From Oscillospiraceae bacterium (GTDB lineage: Bacteria > Bacillota > Clostridia > Oscillospirales > Oscillospiraceae), in contig JAEEZZ010000148.1 in NCBI GenBank assembly GCA_016292255.1, positions 1 to 62,415 of the forward strand: DNA of 62,415 nt, in the 5' to 3' direction. Position numbers and translations under genes: made by a program. Position 1 is the first letter of the stretch. Each line of letters starts with the position of its first letter. Below, one piece after another: positions 26,097-34,638 of the stretch. The notes under the pieces are model-generated. The model had not been told where the DNA came from and ran no database searches. It saw only the letters and a program-made list of their open reading frames with translations.

Positions 26097-27616
26097 CCTA
26101 CTTATCAACCTTTGTAAAACGCCTGCGGGATATCATGCGCAACGACGCCGGCATCAACGGTGACGCCCAGCGCATTGAGCAGATCGCCTGGATGCTCTTT
26201 CTCAAGGTCTACGACGCCAAGGAGCAGGACTGGGAGCTGGACGAGGACGACTACGTCTCCGTCATCCCCGAGCCCTGCCGCTGGAGCAATTGGGCCGCTG
26301 ACGACCGCAGCGGCGCGGCCATGACCGGCGACACCCTGCTGAACTTCGTCAACAACGTCCTTTTCCCTGTGCTGAAAGGCCAGAACGCGACGGACGCCGC
26401 CGGGAACACCATCCCCGGTGTGACCGTCACCCCGGAGACGCCCATCAAGAAGGCCATCGTCCGCACCACCTTCGAGGACGCCAACAACTACATGAAGGAC
26501 GGCGTCCTCCTCCGCCAGGTCCTCAATGTCATCGACGCCCTGGACCTCAGCGACTACGAGGAGAGCCACGCCTTCGGCGAGATCTACGAATCCATCCTCC
26601 GGGAGCTCCAGAGCGCGGGCTCCTCCGGCGAGTTCTACACGCCCCGGGCCGTTACCGAGTTCATGGCCCGGATGATCGTGCCCAAGATCGGTGAGCGCAT
26701 GGCGGACTTTGCCTGCGGCACCGGCGGCTTTTTGACCTCCTGGCTCAAGGAGCTGGAAAAGCGGGTCGCCACCGTGGAGGACCGGGCAGCCTTCGGCCAG
26801 TCCGTCTACGGCGTCGAGAAGAAGCAGTTTCCTTATATGCTCTGCGTCACCAATATGCTCCTCCACGGCGTGGACGTGCCCCAGGTCTACCACGACAACA
26901 GCCTCCTGAAGGACGTGCTGGACTACACCGAGGACGACCAGTTCGACGTGATCCTCATGAATCCCCCCTACGGCGGCAGCGAGAAGGCCGAGGTCAAGAA
27001 TCATTTCCCCGCCGATCTCGCCAGCTCCGAGACCGCGGACCTCTTTATGTCCGTGGTCATGTACCGGCTGAAGGAAAACGGCCGCGCCGCCGTCATCCTC
27101 CCCGACGGTTTCCTCTTCGGCACCGACAACGCCAAGCTGAACATCAAACGCAAGCTGCTGACGGAGTTCAATCTGCATACCGTCGTCCGCATGCCCGGCA
27201 GCGTCTTCTCGCCCTATACCTCCATCACAACGAATATCCTCTTCTTTGACCGCACCGGCCCCACGGAGGAGACCTGGTTCTACCGTCTGGACATGCCCGA
27301 TGGCTACAAGCACTTCTCCAAGACCAAGCCCATGAAGCCGGAGCACTTCGCCCCCGTCGTCGAGTGGTGGAACGACCGGAAAGAACTCTCCGCCGACGGC
27401 TTCGACAAGGCCAAACGCTTCCCAGCCTCCCGTTTCCTGGACGAAAAGGACTTGAACGGCAACCTGGACCAGTGCGGCTACCCCCACGAGGAGGAAGAGA
27501 TCCTGGCCCCCCTGGACCTGATCCAGCGCTACCAGGAGGAGCGGGCCAGCCTCAACGCCGAGATCGACCGCGTCCTGGCCGAGATCACCGCCCTGCTGGG
27601 AGGGAACCAGCCATGA
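26093..27616 (+). CDS. hsdM: Type I restriction-modification methylase, M subunit
   Basis: The 507-residue adenine-N6 methyltransferase has an N-terminal HsdM helical domain (LRDIMRNDAGINGDAQRIEQ), SAM-binding motif I FACGTGGFL near residue 205, and catalytic motif IV NPPYGG near 292. It partners HsdS to methylate the recognition site and HsdR to restrict. The C-terminal residues form a coiled region typical of the HsdS contact. ATGA overlaps on both sides show a tightly coupled operon. The coding DNA is notably GC-rich compared with the DNA that follows hsdS. Confidence 0.95.
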   Translation: MTYLSTFVKRLRDIMRNDAGINGDAQRIEQIAWMLFLKVYDAKEQDWELDEDDYVSVIPEPCRWSNWAADDRSGAAMTGDTLLNFVNNVLFPVLKGQNATDAAGNTIPGVTVTPETPIKKAIVRTTFEDANNYMKDGVLLRQVLNVIDALDLSDYEESHAFGEIYESILRELQSAGSSGEFYTPRAVTEFMARMIVPKIGERMADFACGTGGFLTSWLKELEKRVATVEDRAAFGQSVYGVEKKQFPYMLCVTNMLLHGVDVPQVYHDNSLLKDVLDYTEDDQFDVILMNPPYGGSEKAEVKNHFPADLASSETADLFMSVVMYRLKENGRAAVILPDGFLFGTDNAKLNIKRKLLTEFNLHTVVRMPGSVFSPYTSITTNILFFDRTGPTEETWFYRLDMPDGYKHFSKTKPMKPEHFAPVVEWWNDRKELSADGFDKAKRFPASRFLDEKDLNGNLDQCGYPHEEEEILAPLDLIQRYQEERASLNAEIDRVLAEITALLGGNQP

Positions 27617-29028
27617 CGCCCCGGGAACTGAAAAACAGCATCCTCCAGCTTGCCATCCAGGGCAGGCTCGTCGAGCAGCGCCCCGAGGAAGGGACCGCTG
27701 CGGAGTTATACAGTCGGATGGAGGCTTGTTGTTATAAATCTGGAAAGATAAATCAAATGATTTACGATAACGAAGTTCCTTTCGATATACCGGATTCATG
27801 GATTTTTGTACGTATTAAAAATGTTGCGGTATTACATAATGGGCGCGCCTATTGTCAGAAAGAATTGCTTGATAAAGGGAAATATCCTGTTTTACGTGTT
27901 GGTAATCTTTTTACTAGCAATAGTTGGTACTATTCAGACTTGGAATTAGAAGAAGAAAAATACTGTGATTATGGCGATCTGCTTTATGCATGGTCCGCAT
28001 CATTTGGCCCGTTTATATGGAAAGGAAATAAGGTAATTTACCATTATCATATTTGGAGAATTGATTGTTCGGTGTGCATCGATAAAGAATACCTTTATTA
28101 TTTCCTCCTGGCTGACACTGAGAATATCAAAAGAAGCGGTCACGGTTTAGCGATGATTCATGTAACAAAAGCGGGAACTGAGGAGAGACTACTTCCCCTC
28201 CCGCCGCTGGCTGAGCAGAAGCGCATCGTTGCCAGGATCGAAGAACTGCTGCCGCTGGTGGACCGATACGAACAGGCGTGGAACCGCCTGGAGGACCTGA
28301 ACAAGCGCTTCCCTGGCGACCTGCAGAAATCCCTCCTCCAGCTTGCCATCCAAGGCAAGCTCGTCGAGCAGCGCCCCGAAGAAGGCACCGGCGAGGACCT
28401 CTTCCAACAAATCCAGCGCGAAAAGCAATCCCTCATCAAAGCCGGAAAGCTCAAAAAAGAAAAGCCCCTCCCGGAAATCACCGAGGACGAAATCCCATTC
28501 GACATCCCGGAGAGCTGGAAATGGGTAAGGTTATGCCAGGTCGGGATTACTCAAACTGGAAACACACCATCAAAAACTCATCCGGAATATTTGGGCACAG
28601 ATATTCCTTTCATTTCTCCAGGAGATATCCAACATAATACGATTTTCTACGGCAAACAAGCACTTTCTTTGCTTGGAAAACAAGTAGCAAGAGTAGGTTG
28701 CGTCGGAACGATTCTTCAAGTTTGTATTGGAGGCTCAATCGGAAAAGGGGCAATAGCAGATAGGGAGGTTACATTTAATCAACAGATCAACGCAATAACT
28801 CCGATTATTGTAAACAGTGATTATTTGCTTTCAGTGATGACTTCCCATTATTTTATTAGTTCGATGAAAGAAAAAGCAGGAGGAACTGCTACACCGATAA
28901 TTAATCGGGGTCTTTGGGACAGTTTGCTTGTTCCACTACCACCTATAAATGAGCAAAAACGTATTATTTCTAAGTTGGGTTTAGCTGTAAATAACATATT
29001 TTTTTCTATGATACAGTCAATAGCATAA
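27613..29028 (+). CDS. hsdS: Type I restriction-modification specificity subunit
   Basis: The 471-residue protein has two target-recognition domains separated by conserved helical spacers. The spacer LQLAIQGRLVEQRPEEGT occurs near the N-terminus and again, as LQLAIQGKLVEQRPEEGT, near residue 242. Each TRD ends in the usual PLPPLAEQKRI or PLPPINEQKRI. The spacers are GC-rich and the TRD segments (about 27725-28190 and 28530-29028) are AT-rich, so the TRDs look imported into an older framework. ATG 27613 overlaps the hsdM stop; an open frame extends upstream but inside hsdM. Confidence 0.92.
   Translation: MTPRELKNSILQLAIQGRLVEQRPEEGTAAELYSRMEACCYKSGKINQMIYDNEVPFDIPDSWIFVRIKNVAVLHNGRAYCQKELLDKGKYPVLRVGNLFTSNSWYYSDLELEEEKYCDYGDLLYAWSASFGPFIWKGNKVIYHYHIWRIDCSVCIDKEYLYYFLLADTENIKRSGHGLAMIHVTKAGTEERLLPLPPLAEQKRIVARIEELLPLVDRYEQAWNRLEDLNKRFPGDLQKSLLQLAIQGKLVEQRPEEGTGEDLFQQIQREKQSLIKAGKLKKEKPLPEITEDEIPFDIPESWKWVRLCQVGITQTGNTPSKTHPEYLGTDIPFISPGDIQHNTIFYGKQALSLLGKQVARVGCVGTILQVCIGGSIGKGAIADREVTFNQQINAITPIIVNSDYLLSVMTSHYFISSMKEKAGGTATPIINRGLWDSLLVPLPPINEQKRIISKLGLAVNNIFFSMIQSIA
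27641..28390. repeat. Direct repeat pair inside hsdS
   Basis: About 57 bases at 27641-27697 and 28334-28390 match closely (shared TCCTCCAGCTTGCCATCCA and CTCGTCGAGCAGCGCCCCGA). They encode the two spacer helices and flank the first target-recognition domain, so recombination between them could swap or delete it. Confidence 0.85.
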
Positions 29029-29088
29029 ACGTATCTGATTAGTTTTATTTGATAACGCTACTTATGCAAAAATGGAGCTGGGGAAGAA

Positions 29089-31137
29089 ATGAAAAAATTA
29101 GATTTACATGTGCATACAATGGTTACAAAAAGTGATAAGTATTTCGACTTTTCATTAGAATCATTAAAACAGTATATTTGCAACTTAAGAATTAATGGGA
29201 TAGCGATTACAAATCATAACATGTTTAATTATCAACAATACAGTGACATTCGTGATGTGTTATTACGAGAATACAATTGCGAAGTACTACCGGGGATAGA
29301 AATAAATATTGGCTCAAAGGGATTTGGCCATATTATATGTATTACTGCTCCAGAAGATGCTCTTGATTTTTCAGTAAAATGTGACCAGATTAATTCTCGA
29401 ATCAACGCACCAACGGATTATGTTTCGTTTTCTGATATAAAATCAATATTCGTTGATTTAGGAAAGTATTTATGGATTCCCCATATCGAAAAGGCTCCTG
29501 TTGTAAAAGACGACATTCTCGATGCGTTTGGAAATGAAATATTATGCGGAGAAGTAGGAAGCATAAAAAAATTCATCTATAAAATTAATGATGAACGGTC
29601 ACTTGTTCCTGTATATTTTAGTGATATACGTCCTGATATCAAAAACAGTTCATTCCCCACCAGACAAACGTTCTTTGATATTAATGCAGTGACACTGAGT
29701 GAGATAAAAAAATGTCTATTATCTAAACGTGGCGTTGCGCTGTCAGAAACAGAAGGCAATAGTCGCTTTGAAGTGCTTCAAGATTTACCTATCTCCACTG
29801 GATTAAATGTTGTTATCGGTGAAAGATCTTCCGGAAAAACATATTTGATGGATAGCATTAATACGCAGTATGAGCATGTAAAATATATAAAACAATTTGA
29901 TTTGATTGAACGTAATCCTGATAAAGCGGCACAGCAGTTTATTCAGGACATTGCAGCAAAACGGAGTGGTTTTGCCGATTCATACTTTAGAGATTTCAGT
30001 GATGTTGTGAACGATGTCAAAAGTATTTCCTACAATGAAGACCAGGCAAATCTAGATATATATATTAACTCACTAATAAAGTTCGCAAAAGAAACAGACC
30101 GCGCAGATATGTTTTCCAAATGCACTCTTTATAACGAGTCACAATTTATGGAAAATAGCCTCAGCACGTTAAAAAGCCTTATTGAGTCAGTGAAAAATTT
30201 ACTCGAAGTTAAGGAATATAGAGATATTATTGATAGACATATTGAGCGTAAAGACTTAATTACATTGCTTATTGAGTTAATCCAAATTTATCGAAATGAG
30301 GTAAAGCGGAATCTTGAAGCCAAGTGGGTCAACACTGCTGTAATTGAAATAAAAAAATCTTTACATATCCGGAGTGCGGCAACCAGCGTTCCTGAAATTA
30401 AATTTTATGATATCCAGCTAAATAGACAGAAAATCAGACGATTCAACCAACTTGCTTCGATAATTAAGAGACAGAAAATTCTGCAAACCCAAAAGCTTGG
30501 ACGTTTTACGGTTCAAATAGAGAAAAGAGCATTCAATGGGGCAAATGAGTTCAGGACATTGTGCGGTAAAAAGACAGCAGCTTTTGCACCATTAGTTGAA
30601 TCATACAAAGAAAATCCGTTTATGTTTTTACAAAGCCTTGTTGACTTGATTGAAGTTCCGGAAACTGATTATTACAAATATTTTGCACTTGTTGAATACA
30701 AAATTCTAAACGAGTACGGATTTCCTGTTTCTGGTGGGGAACGTGCAGAATTTAGGCTTTTACAAGAGATAAATGGCGCTATCGGGAACGATATGCTCCT
30801 TATTGATGAACCAGAATCATCTTTCGATAATCTGTTTTTGAAGAATAGTGTAAATAAACTAATTAAAGATCTTTCTCGGATAATACCGATTATAATAGTT
30901 ACACATAATAGTACAGTAGGTGCATCAATAAAGCCTGATTATATTATCTATACGCACCGCGATATACATTGTGATCCTGTTGTGTATGAAAGATATTTTG
31001 GTTTACCAAGCGACAAAGAGCTTGTTTCAAAAACAGGGAAAAAGATTAAAAATATTAAAGCTTTACTGGATTGCTTGGAAGCAGGAGAGTCAGCATATTA
31101 TGAGAGGAAGAATAATTATGAAGTACTTAATCATTAA
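29089..31137 (+). CDS. PHP-domain protein fused to an ABC/SMC-type ATPase
   Basis: The 682-residue protein starts with a PHP-type metallo-phosphoesterase domain: DLHVHT at residues 5-10, ITNHNMF near 43 and an HIEKAP segment near 133. An ATPase domain follows with Walker A GERSSGKT near 244, a coiled middle region, the ABC signature SGGERAEF near 548, Walker B LLIDEPESS near 570 and the H-loop VTHNS near 604. PHP-ABC proteins (TrlF-like) are known near defence loci. The gene is strikingly AT-rich, follows hsdS by 60 bases and overlaps a small partner by 20 bases. An anti-phage effector role is inferred, not shown. Confidence 0.78.
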   Translation: MKKLDLHVHTMVTKSDKYFDFSLESLKQYICNLRINGIAITNHNMFNYQQYSDIRDVLLREYNCEVLPGIEINIGSKGFGHIICITAPEDALDFSVKCDQINSRINAPTDYVSFSDIKSIFVDLGKYLWIPHIEKAPVVKDDILDAFGNEILCGEVGSIKKFIYKINDERSLVPVYFSDIRPDIKNSSFPTRQTFFDINAVTLSEIKKCLLSKRGVALSETEGNSRFEVLQDLPISTGLNVVIGERSSGKTYLMDSINTQYEHVKYIKQFDLIERNPDKAAQQFIQDIAAKRSGFADSYFRDFSDVVNDVKSISYNEDQANLDIYINSLIKFAKETDRADMFSKCTLYNESQFMENSLSTLKSLIESVKNLLEVKEYRDIIDRHIERKDLITLLIELIQIYRNEVKRNLEAKWVNTAVIEIKKSLHIRSAATSVPEIKFYDIQLNRQKIRRFNQLASIIKRQKILQTQKLGRFTVQIEKRAFNGANEFRTLCGKKTAAFAPLVESYKENPFMFLQSLVDLIEVPETDYYKYFALVEYKILNEYGFPVSGGERAEFRLLQEINGAIGNDMLLIDEPESSFDNLFLKNSVNKLIKDLSRIIPIIIVTHNSTVGASIKPDYIIYTHRDIHCDPVVYERYFGLPSDKELVSKTGKKIKNIKALLDCLEAGESAYYERKNNYEVLNH

Positions 31138-31417
31138 CTCAGGAAGAGCCTTTTTTAGAAATTCTAAAGGAGAAAACAACAGTATTGACAGTATTTCAAA
31201 AGAGGACATTCTATTTCTTTTGGATGAAGCAACTAATGAAGATATAATATTCCAGATGGACGAACCAATAGACGGAATAATTCAGAACGCTGCACATAAA
31301 ATCATATATGATGCTTTGTATGGGAAGTTTTCTGAGTTGCTAAAAAATAAACATCGTTTTATAGATGAAACTAATCGGTTGTTTGAAGAAGCATTTCAGA
31401 AATATCAAAATGAATAA
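31118..31417 (+). CDS. Small uncharacterised partner of the PHP-ATPase
   Basis: A 99-residue AT-rich gene whose ATG overlaps the end of the PHP-ATPase by 20 bases; GAGGAAG precedes it. The protein is acidic, soluble and helical (IDSISKEDILFLLDEATNE; RLFEEAFQKYQNE) with no known motif. The overlap and shared base composition suggest the pair moves and works together, perhaps as a regulator or antitoxin-like partner. Confidence 0.65.
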   Translation: MKYLIINSGRAFFRNSKGENNSIDSISKEDILFLLDEATNEDIIFQMDEPIDGIIQNAAHKIIYDALYGKFSELLKNKHRFIDETNRLFEEAFQKYQNE

Positions 31418-31496
31418 TCAATGTATGATTTACATCAAAAAAGACAACGTTGCTATTTGCCTTATGTCCTTGGATAGCTGGCATGTCTCCGACGGC

Positions 31497-31617
31497 CTAC
31501 TTTCTTGTTCCGGCAAGAAAGTTGGCAAAGAACCGGCCAGAGGGGGAAGATTCCGAATCTCTCCCCCCTCTGGATTCCCCTCATTTAAACGGCCAAAAGG
31601 GGTCAACCCCCTTTTGG
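31497..31617. repeat. Three-hairpin noncoding element
   Basis: Three hairpins in 120 bases: ACTTTCTTG/CAAGAAAGT (31499-31522), CCAGAGGGGG/CCCCCTCTGG with an inner AGATT/AATCT (31537-31573), and CCAAAAGGGG/CCCCCTTTTGG (31593-31617). It fills the gap before the phosphatase gene and looks like a dispersed mobile palindromic repeat. Confidence 0.75.
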
Positions 31618-31685
31618 AAATCCCCGCACAGACCTGTACGCTGGTTTCAATACTTGAACTGGCACAAAAGAGGAAGCATTTATTT

Positions 31686-32141
31686 ATGACAAAGATACTA
31701 TTTATTTGCCATGGGAATATCTGCCGAAGTCCGATGGCGGAGTTTGTAATGAAGGACATGGTCCGAAATAGGGGAGTAGAGGCGGAATTTGAGATCGCGT
31801 CCGCGGCCACCAGCCGGGAGGAGATCGGCAATCCGGTCTATCCCCCTGCGCGTCGGAAGCTGGCGGAGCATGGGATCGGGTGCGCCGGGCATCACGCCAG
31901 GCAAATGACCCGTGCCGATTACGACGATTACGACCTGATTGTCTGCATGGACCGTGCCAATATCCGCAACGCCCAGCGCGTCGTCGGCGGCGACCCGCAT
32001 CGCAAGCTCCGCCTGCTCCTGGACTTCACGGAGCGGGCAGGGGAGGAGGTTGCCGATCCCTGGTACACCGACAACTTCGACGCCACCTGGCGCGACGTGA
32101 CCGAAGGATGCGCCGCCCTGATCAAAACACTACAGTCATAA
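31686..32141 (+). CDS. Low-molecular-weight protein-tyrosine phosphatase
   Basis: The 151-residue protein has the catalytic P-loop CHGNICRS (Cys-x5-Arg-Ser, Cys near residue 8) and the general-acid loop ADPWYTDNF near 125, where Asp is the proton donor. The frame runs open 107 codons further upstream through the hairpin element, but ATG 31686 with the conserved N-terminus MTKILFICHGN fits the family. It probably removes phosphate from tyrosine or arginine residues of unknown partners. Confidence 0.92.
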   Translation: MTKILFICHGNICRSPMAEFVMKDMVRNRGVEAEFEIASAATSREEIGNPVYPPARRKLAEHGIGCAGHHARQMTRADYDDYDLIVCMDRANIRNAQRVVGGDPHRKLRLLLDFTERAGEEVADPWYTDNFDATWRDVTEGCAALIKTLQS

Positions 32142-32500
32142 TGCTGCAGAGCAGCTCCTATCTGCGCAAAAGCTGTCCCATGTGGAACAGAAGCCGGAAA
32201 ACCCTTGCCGGGCCTCAGATTTCCGTGTTCCACTTCCGTGAAAACAGCTGTCCCGCAGGCGGAACGCAGATGGAACGGATGGGCTGCTGTTCCACTTGCG
32301 TTCCACCTGTGTTCCACAAAAATCCGCGTATGTGGAACGCCGCAATCCCTTGCTGCGTCTCAAAAATCGGCCCCTGTTCCACTTGTTCCACCAAATTTCA
32401 ATATACCCCTGTATCTGCAAGCGCAAAACAACCGCGGTCACATTTTCTGGCAATTGGATGAAATCATTCGCGCAGCAAAGGCGTTGGAAGAAGGATCGAC
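32142..32500. other. Gene-free segment with clustered GTTCCAC heptamers
   Basis: No convincing gene was seen. Between about 32178 and 32395 the heptamer GTTCCAC or its complement GTGGAAC (or a one-base variant) occurs about nine times on both strands. Open frames here translate the repeat as Trp-Asn or Val-Pro runs and look spurious. Confidence 0.6.
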
Positions 32501-32860
32501 ATGAAAACAACAGCGGAATTGATCCAATATGTGGATCAGGTCTACGGCGTAAAGCCGGAATATCTGTGGCCGGACTACCCAGAGACCTTTGTGTTCCGCC
32601 ATGGGGACAACCGGAAATGGTTTGGCGTCGTGATGGACGTGGAGCGCGGAAAACTGGGCCTCCCCGGAGATGGAAAAGTGTTTTTGCTGGACGTGAAGAC
32701 TGGGCCCATTATTGGCGGGTCCTATCTCGGTCAGCCGGGGATCGTCCGCGCCTGGCACATGAACAAAACCCACTGGCTGGGCGTCCTGCTGGACGGCTCT
32801 GCTGCGGAGCAGACGATCCGGGAACTGCTGGACATCAGTTATTCTATGACGGTATCCTAA
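32501..32860 (+). CDS. MmcQ/YjbR-family protein
   Basis: The 119-residue protein matches the YjbR fold (cyaY-like) by its N-terminus (YVDQVYGVKPEYLWPDYP), a central VFRHGDNRKWFGVVMDV and the C-terminal NKTHWLGVLLDGS. YjbR proteins are called putative DNA-binding, but the function is not established. It is first in a run of plus-strand genes of mixed function. Confidence 0.85.
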   Translation: MKTTAELIQYVDQVYGVKPEYLWPDYPETFVFRHGDNRKWFGVVMDVERGKLGLPGDGKVFLLDVKTGPIIGGSYLGQPGIVRAWHMNKTHWLGVLLDGSAAEQTIRELLDISYSMTVS

Positions 32861-32899
32861 AAGAGACTCGCAATGGCTGCGAGTATCAGGAGCAAAAAT

Positions 32900-33940
32900 A
32901 TGAATCAATCGAAAATCCGGGCAATACTCTTCGCCCTGCTTGCGGCGGAGTTCTACGCCGTCAACGTGCCGGTCTCCAAGCTGCTGCTGGAAGAGATCGG
33001 CCCCACCATGCTGGCGGCCCTGCTGTACCTCGGGGCTGGGCTGGGGATCGGGCTTTTGTGGCTTTGCAACCCGAAGGACCGGGCGAAGGCCGAAAAGCTG
33101 AACAAAAAAGATCTGCCCTTTGTGATCGGGATGATTGCGCTGGACATCGCCGCGCCGATCTTCCTGATGCTGGGCATCCGGTACGGCAACGCCTCCTCGG
33201 CGTCCCTGCTGGGCAACTTCGAGATCGTGGCCACCACGGTCATCGCCCTGCTGGTGTTCCGGGAGGCCGTCTCCGGGCGGCTCTGGCATGCAGTCGGGCT
33301 GATCACCCTGGCCAGCGCCTTGCTCTCCTTCGAGGGAGCGGAGAGCTTCCGGCTCTCCACGGGCTCGCTGCTGGTGCTGCTGGCGGCCTCCTGCTGGGGC
33401 CTGGAAAACAACTGCACCCGGAAGATCTCGTCGAAGAGCACCTATGAGATCGTCATTCTGAAGGGCGTTTTTTCCGGCCTCGGAGCCCTGGCCATCGCCC
33501 TGCTGCGGGGCGAGGAGTTCCCTGCGGCCAAGTGGATCGGGGCGGCCCTCGTCCTGGGCTTCGTGGCCTACGGGCTCAGCATCTTCCTCTACGTCCGGGC
33601 CCAGAGCACCCTCGGTGCGGCGAAGACCAGCGCCTATTACGCGGTGGCTCCCTTCATCGGCGCGGCCCTCTCCTTCGCGTTTTTGCGGGAGAAGCTGTCG
33701 GCCCTGTACCTGGCCGCCCTGGCGGTAATGATCGCGGGCACGGCCTTAGTCGTGATTGACACTCTGAAGTGCCGGCACACCCACCTGCACACCCATACCA
33801 TCACCCACACCCACGACGGATCGACCCACACTCATACGATCACCCACGAGCATTCGCACAACCATTATCTCTCCGAAGAGGAGCACCGGCATCATCACGA
33901 GCTGCAGCATTCCCATTCGGAACAGGAGTTGAATCTATGA
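32900..33940 (+). CDS. DMT/EamA-family transporter with histidine-rich tail
   Basis: The 346-residue protein has ten membrane helices in two EamA repeats (about residues 7-145 and 155-287). After the last helix there is a cytoplasmic tail with 18 histidines between residues 293 and 339, many in HTH or HSH spacing. Such tails bind Zn, Ni or Co in other transporters, so metal export or sensing is possible, but the transport core gives no substrate clue. ATG 32900 follows CAGGAG; an upstream ATG at 32873 is less likely. Confidence 0.87.
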   Translation: MNQSKIRAILFALLAAEFYAVNVPVSKLLLEEIGPTMLAALLYLGAGLGIGLLWLCNPKDRAKAEKLNKKDLPFVIGMIALDIAAPIFLMLGIRYGNASSASLLGNFEIVATTVIALLVFREAVSGRLWHAVGLITLASALLSFEGAESFRLSTGSLLVLLAASCWGLENNCTRKISSKSTYEIVILKGVFSGLGALAIALLRGEEFPAAKWIGAALVLGFVAYGLSIFLYVRAQSTLGAAKTSAYYAVAPFIGAALSFAFLREKLSALYLAALAVMIAGTALVVIDTLKCRHTHLHTHTITHTHDGSTHTHTITHEHSHNHYLSEEEHRHHHELQHSHSEQELNL

Positions 33941-33994
33941 CCGCTCATGAAACATACCACAGAAACTCGCCACCGGAAATGGAGAATGAAAAAA

Positions 33995-34630
33995 ATGGCC
34001 TTTGATTTCAAGAAGGAATACAAAGAGTTCTATCTGCCGAAGGACACGCCGTCCATTGTGACCGTACCGCCCGTAAACTATCTCGCGGTCCGGGGAGAGG
34101 GCGACCCCAACGAGGAAGGCGGGGCGTATCAGCAGGCCATTGGGCTGCTGTACGGTATCGCCTACACGATCAAAATGAGCAAAAAGGGCGATCACCGGAT
34201 CGAGGGTTATTTCGATTACGTCGTCCCGCCGCTGGAGGGCTTTTGGCGGCAGGAGGGCGTGACGGGGATCGACTACGCCCACAAAGAGAAATTCCAGTGG
34301 ATCTCCGTGATCCGTCTGCCGGACTTCGTGACCCGGGCGGATTTCTACTGGGCGATCCAGGAAGCTACGAATAAAAAGAAAATGGACTTCTCGTCCGTGG
34401 AGTTCTGGACTTATGACGAGGGCCTGTGCGTCCAGTGCATGCACAGCGGGTCCTACGACGACGAGCCCGCCACCGTGGAACGCATGCACCGCTTCCTGGA
34501 GGCGCAGGGCTTTGCCCTAGACCTCACGGATCAGCGCCTCCACCATGAGATCTACCTCAGCGACGCCCGGAAAACCCCGCCGGAGAATCTGAAAACCGTG
34601 ATCCGGCACCCGATCCGAAAGACGGAATAG
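33995..34630 (+). CDS. GyrI-like domain protein
   Basis: The 211-residue protein matches stand-alone GyrI/SOUL-like small-molecule binding proteins of Clostridia (FKKEYKEFYLPKDTPSIV, PVNYLAVRGEGDPNE and a central KFQWISVIRLPDFVT). No DNA-binding domain is attached. GGAG lies ten bases before ATG 33995, which I prefer to ATG 33947 and 33986. Ligand unknown. Confidence 0.82.
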   Translation: MAFDFKKEYKEFYLPKDTPSIVTVPPVNYLAVRGEGDPNEEGGAYQQAIGLLYGIAYTIKMSKKGDHRIEGYFDYVVPPLEGFWRQEGVTGIDYAHKEKFQWISVIRLPDFVTRADFYWAIQEATNKKKMDFSSVEFWTYDEGLCVQCMHSGSYDDEPATVERMHRFLEAQGFALDLTDQRLHHEIYLSDARKTPPENLKTVIRHPIRKTE

Positions 34631-34638
34631 GAGGAATC

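Noticed and set aside
26105-27799. 564-codon minus-strand frame across hsdM
   Set aside because: Antisense to hsdM, with low-complexity Asp/Val/Gly-rich translation.
31365-31685. N-terminal extension of the tyrosine phosphatase
   Set aside because: It runs through the three-hairpin element; the family starts at the methionine at 31686.
32136-32510. Minus- and plus-strand frames in the GTTCCAC cluster
   Set aside because: Composition follows the repeat heptamer and no start signal was seen.
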